64,000 nt of DNA from Persicimonas caeni (GTDB lineage: Bacteria > Myxococcota_A > Bradymonadia > Bradymonadales > Bradymonadaceae), in NCBI RefSeq assembly GCF_006517175.1, contig NZ_CP041186.1:2383001-2447000 (forward strand). Direction: 5' to 3'. The position numbers were made by a program, and so were the translations under genes. Under the pieces are notes generated by a model. It searched no databases, was not told where the DNA came from, and saw nothing but the letters and a program-made list of their open reading frames with translations. Shown one piece after another: positions 51,967 through 59,424 of the stretch (the stretch's first letter is position 1; each line of letters starts with the position of its first letter).

Positions 51967-52635
51967 TCACGCCGTCTCGATAAGACCCACGTTGCCGTCG
52001 TGGCGCTTGTAGACGATGTTGATGTTTTTGCTCACCGCGTTGGTGAAGATGTAGAACTCGCGATCGGACAGGAGGTCGAGCTGCATGACCGCCTCTTCGA
52101 GCGACATCGGCTTGGCCTCGTACTCCTGGTTGCGGAGCACCTTGACCGCATCGCCACCGTTGACCTGAACCACGCGGGCGTCCTCGTCTTCGGCCACGGC
52201 CACCGCTTCGTCTTCGCTGGGGGCCGGATACAACTCGTAGTCCTCGGCGAACTCCTCGTCGAATTCCGACTCCTCGTACATCCCGCCGTCGAACGGAGCG
52301 ACCACGCCCATGCGGAACATGCGCGAGTGCCCGTTGCGGTCGGGCTGGTGATCCTTGAGGCGATCCTTGTGGCGGCGAAGCTGCTTTTCAATCTTCTCGA
52401 GCGCCAAGTCGATGGAGCTGTACATGTCCTCGCTGCGCTCTTTTCCCTTAACGGTAAAGTTCTTGATGTGAAGGGTGAAGTCGGCGATATGCCAGTGCTT
52501 CTCAACGCTCATCACGACAGTGGCATCGATCTTTCCCTGCACGTACTTGTCACAGACACGCTCGAGCTTGCTCACAGCGTATTCGCGCAGAGAAGCAGAG
52601 GATTCCATGTGCCGAAAAGAGACATTGGCATTCAT
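51967..52635 (-). CDS. hpf: Long-form ribosome hibernation promoting factor (HPF/RaiA family)
   Basis: Binds the small ribosomal subunit in resting cells and promotes 100S dimers. Residues 1-100 are the RaiA/HPF domain (SASLREYAVSKLERVCDKYV, HWHIADFTLHIKNFTVKGKE, DMYSSIDLALEKIEKQLRRH). Residues 163-220 are the dimerisation domain of long HPF (KVLRNQEYEAKPMSLEEAVM, SDREFYIFTNAVSKNINIVY, KRHDGNVGLIE). The linker (about 112-162) is long and acidic (EESEFDEEFAEDYELYPAPS, EDEAVAVAEDEDA), making the protein 222 aa against about 180-190 for typical long HPFs. The gene is single with its own terminator. Confidence 0.93.
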   Translation of the reverse strand: MNANVSFRHMESSASLREYAVSKLERVCDKYVQGKIDATVVMSVEKHWHIADFTLHIKNFTVKGKERSEDMYSSIDLALEKIEKQLRRHKDRLKDHQPDRNGHSRMFRMGVVAPFDGGMYEESEFDEEFAEDYELYPAPSEDEAVAVAEDEDARVVQVNGGDAVKVLRNQEYEAKPMSLEEAVMQLDLLSDREFYIFTNAVSKNINIVYKRHDGNVGLIETA

Positions 52636-52852
52636 TGCGGACTCCTAATTGTGGGGGAGTTAAACTGTTCGGGTTGCTGATGATCATACATACGCAGTTG
52701 CGCCACGTAGTAGTTAGAACCCCAAAGGACACCACGATGCCGGGATGGCAGAAGTTGTGGTGCCGCCACGGTTCCGTAAGGGAAAGCATATCGTGATCAT
52801 CGCCAGAAAACCAAGCAAGATCATAAGAAATTTAAAGAGATTCTTAACGCAC

Positions 52853-52878
52853 AAAAAAGGACGGCCCGAAGGCCGCCC
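52853..52878 (-). terminator. Intrinsic terminator of the DUF7151-type lipoprotein gene
   Basis: GGACGGCC-CGAA-GGCCGCCC stem-loop (52859-52878) with six A on the plus strand just before it (52853-52858), so a U-tract follows on the minus transcript. It lies 30 bases past the lipoprotein stop. Confidence 0.85.
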
Positions 52879-52907
52879 TCGATGACTCGACGCGAGGGTC
52901 GCTCAGC

Positions 52908-54101
52908 TCACTGCACGGACACGCTGGTCAGCGTGCCGAAGGCCATCGCCGTGCTGCCCGAGGAGATCGGGCCCGGTCCAGGTCCCGAGTTGCCCGAGTC
53001 GAGCCCCTCGGCGAACTGGATCATGAACTGGCGCTGCTCGGCCTCGGCGAAGGCCATCGGCCCGCGGAAGTGATCGTCGTTGAACACCGTGCCGTCGGCG
53101 TCGTACATCGCCAGGGTCATGTAGCTGACCTCGAGGCCGTTGAAGTCCTCGTTGGCCTGCGAGGTGACCCGGTACTCGTCCTGGTTGGTGAACCCGAAGT
53201 CGTTGTTGAACTCGAAGAGCAACTCGGCGGTCGGCGACGACGTGAGCAGGTTGGTTCCCAGGTTGACCGAGAAGCTGCTGGTCTCGCCGGTCAAGGTATA
53301 CATGCCCATGCGGCCGTCGGGGTTCGAGTCGGTCGGCGAGGACATCCCCGGATACGAGATCACCCCGGTGAAGGTATCTCCGACGGCGACGCCCGGGCTC
53401 AAGTTATCGTTGTCATTGACCGAATCGATCGTGCCTTCGAAATAGATCGTGGTGAGGACGAGGCACTGGTTGGGATCGTTGGGGTCGGCCGTATAGCCGT
53501 CCGGGCAGGGACCGCACTCGACGATCTCCGACTCGACCTCTGATTCTTCGAGGGTGCCGTTTTCGTCGAGATCGCGGCCGACCTGAATGGCGGTGCCGCC
53601 GCCTCCGCACACATCGCCCTGCGGAACCTCGACCTCCTGGATCAAGATGGGCGCGTCGACGGCATCGGGAGCATTGCAGATCGTCTCTTCGCTGGTGACT
53701 TCGGAGTCTTGCAGCGCGCCGTCGTCGTTTGTGTCGACGCCCACACGCACCAGCGTGCCGCCCGCGTCGCCGCACGAGGTCGCCTCGGCAGTCTCGACGA
53801 GCGCCGTGGCGCCCTGCTCTCCTTGATCGCCTTGCTCGCCCTGCTCGCCGGCATCGCCCTGAACTCCGTTGCACACGTAGCTGGTGGCCTCGACCTCGGT
53901 GTCGCTCAGGCTGCCGTCGCCGTCGGCGTCGACGCCCGTGCGAATGGCGGTGCCACCCTGCGCACAATTGTCACCGGCCGGCTCTTCGACCGTCTCGACG
54001 AGTGACGAGGCACCGGCCGGACCCATTTCGCCGGCGTCCCCGCAGGCAACCAACAAAAGAGCCGTCGCCAGTGCTGTCAGTACTACTTTGCCGTTGCGCA
54101 T
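52908..54101 (-). CDS. Lipoprotein with DUF7151-type repeats and a short collagen-like stretch
   Basis: A 397-aa exported lipoprotein: lipobox LVAC (Cys20). Three repeats of about 50 residues have the pattern Gly-Gly-xx-Ile-xx-Gly-x-Asp-x-Asp-Gly-x-Leu (GGTAIRTGVDADGDGSLSDT, GGTLVRVGVDTNDDGALQDS, GGTAIQVGRDLDENGTLEES), each with flanking Cys and ending VCNG, ICNA or VECG. Between repeats 1 and 2 is a G-x-x collagen-like run (GVQGDAGEQGEQGDQGEQGA). The C-terminal domain (about 220-397) is beta-rich (DDFGFTNQ-like segments) and unidentified. Such proteins are frequent in Myxococcota/Bradymonadales surfaces; function is unknown. Confidence 0.75.
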   Translation of the reverse strand: MRNGKVVLTALATALLLVACGDAGEMGPAGASSLVETVEEPAGDNCAQGGTAIRTGVDADGDGSLSDTEVEATSYVCNGVQGDAGEQGEQGDQGEQGATALVETAEATSCGDAGGTLVRVGVDTNDDGALQDSEVTSEETICNAPDAVDAPILIQEVEVPQGDVCGGGGTAIQVGRDLDENGTLEESEVESEIVECGPCPDGYTADPNDPNQCLVLTTIYFEGTIDSVNDNDNLSPGVAVGDTFTGVISYPGMSSPTDSNPDGRMGMYTLTGETSSFSVNLGTNLLTSSPTAELLFEFNNDFGFTNQDEYRVTSQANEDFNGLEVSYMTLAMYDADGTVFNDDHFRGPMAFAEAEQRQFMIQFAEGLDSGNSGPGPGPISSGSTAMAFGTLTSVSVQ

Positions 54102-54282
54102 TATCTGTTCCTCATCTCGAATCGTTCGAAGAATCCATGGCCGCGTACCGTACGCGGTCCGCCTCGATTCGTATTGTCCACATCCACCCCAGTTGTGTGA
54201 CGTAACAATACCTTACAATTCGCTGTGAGGTCGATAAAATCGCAAAACAACACGCTTTAGTCGGGCCTACTTGGTAGACGCC

Positions 54283-55770
54283 TTATCTGGCAAATACGAC
54301 GCCGCGGGTGTCGAACTCCGCGCCCGGGCCGCCTTGCTCGGAGAAGGAGTACTCGCGGACCGTGCCGGCGACGTCGGCGCTCATCTCGGTTTGCACCTGA
54401 TACGCCTCGCCGCTCGCCACTTCACCGCGCTTGAACGCCGCGGACTCGACGCGCGCCTCCCACAGGCCATCGAGGGCCAGCGGCGTCCACGCCATTTCGT
54501 ATCCGAGTTGCTCGGCCGAGGGCGCGTAGATGTAGCCGCCGCCGGTCTCGCAGGCGAGTCGAGCGTAGTCGTGGATGGGGCCGACGCGGCCGGCGGCGTC
54601 GTGCTCGGGCAGACAGTAAGTCTGGTCGATATCGTAGGTGCCGGGAGATTCGACCGTATCGCCGGCGTTTTCGGTGTAGCCACGCGGCTTGCGGCACGTC
54701 TCGTAGTTCTTGCATTCGGTGTCGTCCGAGCAAGGCGTCTGCCCCTCGGGATACATCGGATCTTCACGGAGCAGCGTCGGCTCCTCGAGTGCGGGATCGA
54801 GGTGGACGACAAAGACGCGCACGTTGTGTTCCCGTGCAGCGCGGATCGCGTCGCCGATCCCCTCGCTGCCCATCTCGCGCATGTCGTCGTAGCCGTCGAC
54901 GAAGACCACGAGTTGCTTGTCGACCGCGCCGGGGCGCTCGACGCCCAACTCGGTCATCGCCGATTCGCTGTAGGGGCCGTCGATGACGTTTGTGATCGCC
55001 TCGTAAACGTTGGCACGCGCGTCGGGCGTCGGAGGCGCGTTCCGATAGTCGCTCGCGATCGAGGCTTCGACCGTGGCCTGCTCCTGAGTCCATTCGCTGG
55101 TCTCCGACGAGGCTTGCGCAACATGAGACGTCGGCTGGAGCGCCGTGGAGTCGAAGGTCCACACGCCGAAGAACGTCTCGCGGCCCTCCGCGCGGGCGAG
55201 CCTGTAAGCGCGTTGCCAGGAGGTATAGGTGCCGAGCACGGCCGCTAGGCGACGCTCGTCGACATCCGTCGCCGTCTCGCGCAGACGAAAGTCGGGCACG
55301 CCCATGTCCTCGCGATCTCCGGTGACACCGTTGCCGTTTTTGTCCCAGTGACCTCGGGCGCCGGGTGGGACGAATCCGTCGAGGCTGCCGGCGTTTTCGA
55401 GTAGCAGGCCGAAGACCTGGTGCTCGTCGTTGTCAGCGACGAATTGCACACTCGGGCCGGCGACCACCGAGATATCCGAGTTGGAGAATGTGAGCGACTC
55501 GGGGCCCAGTTCCACCGACTGATGGTCGACCGTCTCGCCCAGACGAATCGGGCGCACCTCGCCGTCGGTCAGCACAAAGCGCACGCGCATCTCGCCGTCA
55601 TCCCCCGTCACGCCCTGGCAGGAGCCGGGCGCGGCGGTAAACCGCGACGAGTGGATCTCGACAAATGAACGCTCCAGATCACCGTTCGGTACCTGCTCCA
55701 TCGGATCATCCCAACAGGCAGGCAACAACGCGACGATCAGGCCGACGCCAACAACATCCAGTCTCCCCAT
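54283..55770 (-). CDS. Hypothetical lipoprotein with VWA-like domain
   Basis: A 495-aa protein from ATG 55770 (MGRLDVVGVGLIVALLPAC; lipobox LPAC). The frame has a TTG three codons earlier. The middle (about 255-345) resembles a VWA fold: ANVYEAITNVIDG, KQLVVFVDGYDDMREMGSEG, HNVRVFVVHLDP, but MIDAS residues are incomplete (VDGYDD). Six Cys lie near residues 340-430 (TPCSDDTECKNYETCRKP, TYCLPEH, ARLACETGGGYIY). It starts 14 bases after the rpoN stop, so it may be cotranscribed with rpoN, although a functional tie is not obvious. I cannot assign a role. Confidence 0.65.
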   Translation of the reverse strand: MGRLDVVGVGLIVALLPACWDDPMEQVPNGDLERSFVEIHSSRFTAAPGSCQGVTGDDGEMRVRFVLTDGEVRPIRLGETVDHQSVELGPESLTFSNSDISVVAGPSVQFVADNDEHQVFGLLLENAGSLDGFVPPGARGHWDKNGNGVTGDREDMGVPDFRLRETATDVDERRLAAVLGTYTSWQRAYRLARAEGRETFFGVWTFDSTALQPTSHVAQASSETSEWTQEQATVEASIASDYRNAPPTPDARANVYEAITNVIDGPYSESAMTELGVERPGAVDKQLVVFVDGYDDMREMGSEGIGDAIRAAREHNVRVFVVHLDPALEEPTLLREDPMYPEGQTPCSDDTECKNYETCRKPRGYTENAGDTVESPGTYDIDQTYCLPEHDAAGRVGPIHDYARLACETGGGYIYAPSAEQLGYEMAWTPLALDGLWEARVESAAFKRGEVASGEAYQVQTEMSADVAGTVREYSFSEQGGPGAEFDTRGVVFAR

Positions 55771-55784
55771 CCCAAACAACCTTT

Positions 55785-57254
55785 TTAGAATACTTGTTTA
55801 CGCTTCGAACTCGACAAAATCCCCATCATCTCGCGGTACTTGGCCACGGTGCGCCGGGCGATGTCGATATTTTGCTCTTCCTCGAGCTTTTTGGCGATTT
55901 TGGAATCGGAGAGCGGCTTTTGCGGGTCTTCCTCGGCGATGATCTCGCGGATCTTCGCTTTGACGGCCTCACTGGCGAGGTCTTCGCCGCCGTGCTTGGT
56001 GATGCCGGAGTTGAAGAAGAATTTGAGCTCGAAGACACCGCGGGGGGTGTGCACGTACTTGTTGGTGGTCACGCGGCTGACGGTCGACTCGTGCATCTCG
56101 ATGTCGTCGGCGACGTCCTTGAGGACCAGCGGCTTGAGGTGCTCGATGCCCTTTTCGAAGAAGTCCTTCTGGAACTTGATGATGCTCTCGGTGACCTTGA
56201 TGATCGTCGACTGGCGCTGGTGGATGCTGCGGATGAGCCACATGGCGCCGCGAAGCTTGTCCTGGATATAGTCGCGGACATCGTCCTTTTCGCCCTCTTC
56301 TTTCTTCTGGGCGAGCATCTTCTTGTAATAATTCGAGACCTTGAGCTTGGGAAGCCCGTCCTCGTTGAGCGAGGCGACGTATTCGCCGTCGAGCTCGTAG
56401 ATGTAGACGTCAGGGGTGATGTAGCGGCCCTCGTCCTGGCTGTAGAGCCGGCCCGGCTTGGGCTCGAAGGTCGCGATGAGCTGGGCGGCGCGGATCACCT
56501 CGTCTTTGTCGACGCCCAGGGTACGCGCGATCTTCGAGACGCTCTTGCGCTCGAGATCGGCGAGGTGATCTTCGAGGATCGCGTGGACGGTGTCGTCGTC
56601 GGGTACCAGACGATCGGCCTGGATGAGCAGGCACTCCTTGATGTTGCGGGCGGCCACGCCGATGGGGTCGAACTCCTGGATGATCTCCAAGACCTCTTCG
56701 ACCTCCTCTTCGGTGGCGTCGATCTCCTCGTCGGCGGCGAGCTCGGCCACGGTGATGTCGCGAAGGTAGCCCGTCTCGTCGAGGTTGCCGATGATGTGGG
56801 CGCCGATTTGCTGCTGGCGATCGTCGAGCGCGGAGAGGCGAAGCTGGCTCATCAGATGATCGACCAGAGACTCGCTGGTCGACATCGTCTCCTCGTAGCC
56901 GGGCAGATCGCTGGTGCTATACCCCTTGTACGAGTTCGACGGCATCGAGTTGCCGTCGTACTTGTTGAGGTATTCGTCCCAGTCGACGCTGTCCATGTCG
57001 CCTTCGTCGGCCTTGACCTCTTCGGTTTTGTCGGAGCGCTCCTTCTCTTCGATGCCGTGCTCTTGGACGTAGAGCGACTCGGCCTCGTAAGGATCTTGCT
57101 GCTCTTCGAGCACCGGGTTTTCGGTCATCTCCTGGCGCACCATCGAGATGAGTTCCATGCGCGACAACTGCAGAAGCTTGATAGCCTGCTGAAGCTGCGG
57201 AGTCATGCGCAGCTGCTGTGTCTGCTTCAGTTGCGCTCTGAGTCCCATTTCCAT
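55785..57254 (-). CDS. rpoN: RNA polymerase sigma-54 factor
   Basis: Directs RNA polymerase to -24/-12 promoters that need an enhancer-binding ATPase. At 489 aa: region I is Gln/Leu-rich (LRAQLKQTQQLRMTPQLQQA, IKLLQLSRMELISMVRQEMT); region II is acidic; the core-binding domain covers about 120-300 (GAHIIGNLDETGYL, IIQEFDPIGVAARNIKECLL). The HTH lies near 385-410 (ADDIEMHESTVSRVTTNKYV) and the RpoN box ARRTVAKYRE at 466-475. Three minus-strand genes are close: the OstA/LptC-like gene upstream and the VWA-like lipoprotein downstream. Two matching promoter sequences lie 0.9 kb upstream on the plus strand. Confidence 0.97.
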   Translation of the reverse strand: MEMGLRAQLKQTQQLRMTPQLQQAIKLLQLSRMELISMVRQEMTENPVLEEQQDPYEAESLYVQEHGIEEKERSDKTEEVKADEGDMDSVDWDEYLNKYDGNSMPSNSYKGYSTSDLPGYEETMSTSESLVDHLMSQLRLSALDDRQQQIGAHIIGNLDETGYLRDITVAELAADEEIDATEEEVEEVLEIIQEFDPIGVAARNIKECLLIQADRLVPDDDTVHAILEDHLADLERKSVSKIARTLGVDKDEVIRAAQLIATFEPKPGRLYSQDEGRYITPDVYIYELDGEYVASLNEDGLPKLKVSNYYKKMLAQKKEEGEKDDVRDYIQDKLRGAMWLIRSIHQRQSTIIKVTESIIKFQKDFFEKGIEHLKPLVLKDVADDIEMHESTVSRVTTNKYVHTPRGVFELKFFFNSGITKHGGEDLASEAVKAKIREIIAEEDPQKPLSDSKIAKKLEEEQNIDIARRTVAKYREMMGILSSSKRKQVF

Positions 57255-57351
57255 GGTTGTGCTCTCCTTCGCCTTCGTTCCAGCCGAGTAAAGCCGAGCG
57301 TCGCACTCTCAAGGTGCGACGCGCCGCACATGTTACAAGTCAGCGCTCCAG

Positions 57352-57960
57352 TTATTCCGTGCCCGCCGGGGGCGAGGCCCCGGAAGGCTCAGGACGACTC
57401 TGGGTGGTCGAGCCGCCCGGTGCAACTTTTTCAAACAGCACGCGCCCCGAGGCCAACTCGACCTCGATACGCCGGGCCTGTAGTCGCCAGCGCGGATGGA
57501 CCACGCTCGGCGACTCATCCGTCTCGACGAACACCAGCCCACGCGAGGGCTGCACACTGACCATCTGGCCCGCCGTGACATAAAGATCATCGGGGCCTGC
57601 GAGCCTGACGTGACCATGCGCGGTCCACCAACTCACGTCGATGGACGGGGCCGCTGCGAGGCCCGTTTGGACGCGATCCGCCGTCAAAATCCACCCCGGC
57701 GTGCCCGCCCGCCGAGCGTAGACGCCGTCGAGGCGCAAATGAGCATCCTCGACTACAGCGCGATGGGCGAAAATCTCCCAGCCGCCCATCTCCACCAACA
57801 CCGGACCTTTCGGCGCGTCCACGTCCGGCCGTCTTGGAGGCTCGTGCCCGCCAACGGGCAGCGCGAGCGCCCCAATCGTCGTGATCGCCATGATCGTGCA
57901 GGCGATCTCGCACGCCTTTCCGACGAGGCGACTGCGCACAATCTGCGTAGACTCTGACAT
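57352..57960 (-). CDS. Possible OstA/LptC-like envelope protein
   Basis: A 202-aa protein from ATG 57960 (MSESTQIV) with one N-terminal TM helix (CTIMAITTIGALALPVGG) and a beta-rich periplasmic part. GWILTADRVQTGL, WWTAHGHVRLAGPDDLYVTA, GQMVSVQPSRGLVF and RWRLQARRIEVELASGRVLF read like the repeated strands of OstA/LptA/LptC proteins that carry lipopolysaccharide across the periplasm. The location just upstream of rpoN also matches the lptC-lptA-lptB-rpoN order of many proteobacteria, but lptA and lptB are not present. This is a tentative family call; an unrelated small anchored protein is possible. Confidence 0.45.
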   Translation of the reverse strand: MSESTQIVRSRLVGKACEIACTIMAITTIGALALPVGGHEPPRRPDVDAPKGPVLVEMGGWEIFAHRAVVEDAHLRLDGVYARRAGTPGWILTADRVQTGLAAAPSIDVSWWTAHGHVRLAGPDDLYVTAGQMVSVQPSRGLVFVETDESPSVVHPRWRLQARRIEVELASGRVLFEKVAPGGSTTQSRPEPSGASPPAGTE

Positions 57961-57986
57961 CAATGTCGCCTTTGGGGCGTCATCGG

Positions 57987-58003
57987 TGTGACACCCTGTC
58001 ACA
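57987..58003. promoter_or_regulatory. Perfect 7-3-7 dyad, candidate enhancer-binding protein site
   Basis: TGTGACA-CCC-TGTCACA, centred at 57995, about 213 bases upstream of the stronger sigma-54 element. Enhancer sites for sigma-54 activators usually lie 80-200 bases upstream. It resembles a CRP half-site pair (TGTGA/TCACA) but with a 7-base instead of 6-base spacer. Confidence 0.5.
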
Positions 58004-58135
58004 TGAAGCTGCGCGTTTCGTCGGGCTCAGAATACATTGACAACATTTTTCGACCCGTGCACATACGCCAGCCGAGCCGCCCACAACGGGAAATTAAATC
58101 GCTTGTTCAAAGCGTAAACCATTCGCCCATTTGGT

Positions 58136-58151
58136 TGGCGTTCATCTTGCA
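58136..58151 (+). promoter_or_regulatory. Sigma-54-like -24/-12 element, distal
   Basis: TGGCGTTCATCTTGCA has GG and GC separated by exactly 10 bases, with TTGCA at -12 and TGGC at -24. It matches the consensus less well in the middle (GTT for ACG). It lies 64 bases before the stronger element. Confidence 0.4.
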
Positions 58152-58199
58152 TTCAGCATACGACAGCCGATGACGCGAAGCAAGTCGAAAGGATTTCCG

Positions 58200-58215
58200 T
58201 GGTACGACTCTTGCT
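58200..58215 (+). promoter_or_regulatory. Sigma-54 promoter of the cupredoxin-like lipoprotein gene
   Basis: TGGTACGACTCTTGCT fits the -24/-12 consensus TGGYACG-N4-TTGCW at every defined position. Transcription would start near 58227, leaving a leader of about 56 bases before ATG 58283. Confidence 0.75.
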
Positions 58216-58282
58216 TACGGTCTCCATATGGACCAGGCGCGCTTCGGCATACCAAGTTGGACTTTCTTCTGAGGAGTGACTG

Positions 58283-59326
58283 ATGAAGCGACGAGTACTG
58301 CTGACTATCTTGCTTGCGATGACTGTGGGCGTTGGCGCCTGCGGCGACGATGACGACGCGACCAACAACGCCAACAACACCAATAACCAAGCTGATACCG
58401 GCACCGAGGACGCGGGCACCGAGGATACCGGAGCCGAGGACACCGGCGACGAAGATGCCGGCGACGAAGATGCCGGGGACGAGGACACCGGCGACGAGGA
58501 CGCCGGCACCGAAGATACTGGCACCGAGGACACCGGCGGCGACACCACCGCTGCGGCGACCGCCGACGACCAGACCCTCGACAACCTGTCGACCCTCGTT
58601 ACCGTCGCTAGCGCCACCTCCGACGGCCCCGGCTGGATCGTCATCCACGAAAACGCCTGCACCGACGATCAAGGCACCGCCACCTTTGGCGCCGTCATCG
58701 GCAAAGCAGCTCTGAGCGACGGCGAGAACACCGACATCTCGGTCACTCTCGAGCGTCCGGCCGTCGACGACGAGTCGCTGTGCGCCATGCTGCACTCCGA
58801 CACCGGCGAAGAGGGCACCTACGAGTTCGGCACCGACGATCTCGACGGGCCGGTCACCGACGGTGAGGGCAACGTCGTCATGGACAGCTTCGCCGTACAG
58901 GTCCCCGAGGGAACCCCGGCCATTCGCATCACCATCGACGCTTCGGGCAACCAAGACTACGATTTCCAGAGCGTCGAGCCGGCAATGTACGACAACGGCC
59001 TGAGCGGCTCGGCCGATCCGGTGCTCTTCCTCAACGACGGATGGCGCTACGAGATCGTCAACAACGCCACCGCCAATCACCCGTTCGAGCTTCTCGACGC
59101 CGACGGCGGCCTGGGCGGCATGGGTGATGTCCTGCTGTCGCAGGCCTCGAACCCGACCGCCGAGACCGATCCGGACACCGCCTGGAACGAGGACGGCAAC
59201 TCGGTCCTGTTCACCGTCGCCGGTGAAGCCTTTGCGGGAGGCGCGCTCAGCGGTAGCGTCGACGCCTACCGGTGCGCGAACCACCCCGAGTCGATGCAGG
59301 GCACGGTTACCATCGAGTCACCCTAA
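58283..59326 (+). CDS. Lipoprotein with DUF7282-like domain and cupredoxin-type copper ligands
   Basis: A 347-aa lipoprotein (lipobox GVGAC, Cys20) with a 52-residue linker of DTGTEDAG/DEDAG repeats (about 37-88). Residues 100-225 resemble the archaeal/bacterial DUF7282 fold (LVTVASATSDGPGWIVIHEN, DISVTLERP, SFAVQVPEGTPAIRITIDAS). The C-terminal part has the plastocyanin-like ligand set: His266 (ATANHPFELLD), then Cys331, His334 and Met338 in YRCANHPESM, with GWRYEIVNNAT as a typical early strand. A blue-copper electron carrier or copper sequestering protein is likely. The gene is single, with a sigma-54 promoter and a strong terminator. Confidence 0.75.
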   Translation: MKRRVLLTILLAMTVGVGACGDDDDATNNANNTNNQADTGTEDAGTEDTGAEDTGDEDAGDEDAGDEDTGDEDAGTEDTGTEDTGGDTTAAATADDQTLDNLSTLVTVASATSDGPGWIVIHENACTDDQGTATFGAVIGKAALSDGENTDISVTLERPAVDDESLCAMLHSDTGEEGTYEFGTDDLDGPVTDGEGNVVMDSFAVQVPEGTPAIRITIDASGNQDYDFQSVEPAMYDNGLSGSADPVLFLNDGWRYEIVNNATANHPFELLDADGGLGGMGDVLLSQASNPTAETDPDTAWNEDGNSVLFTVAGEAFAGGALSGSVDAYRCANHPESMQGTVTIESP

Positions 59327-59349
59327 CCTCAGCTGAAGCACCAGGGTGG

Positions 59350-59380
59350 AGGCGCGGCCCCTCGGGGTCGCGCCTTTTTT
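59350..59380 (+). terminator. Intrinsic terminator after the cupredoxin-like lipoprotein gene
   Basis: AGGCGCGGCCC-CTCG-GGGTCGCGCCT hairpin (one mismatch) followed by TTTTTT. It lies 24 bases past the stop; the converging fadL-type gene ends at 59425. Confidence 0.85.
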
Positions 59381-59424
59381 GTGTTTTAGGGTACGAATGT
59401 GTTCTGGAATACAAAGGCAGGAAG

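Larger units (their letters stand above)
57961..58282. promoter_or_regulatory. Regulatory intergenic region between the OstA-like gene and the cupredoxin-like lipoprotein
   Basis: Divergent promoter region. It has a TGTGACA dyad at 57987, two sigma-54-type elements (58136, 58200), and a TTGACA at about 58039. No small gene is supported. The plus-strand gene starts at 58283 with a GAGGAG ribosome site (CTGAGGAGTGACTGATG). Confidence 0.5.

Noticed and set aside
57987..58003. CRP/FNR site
   Set aside because: TGTGA and TCACA are 7 bases apart instead of 6. The symmetric 7-3-7 form fits a different dimeric regulator better, so I did not call CRP.
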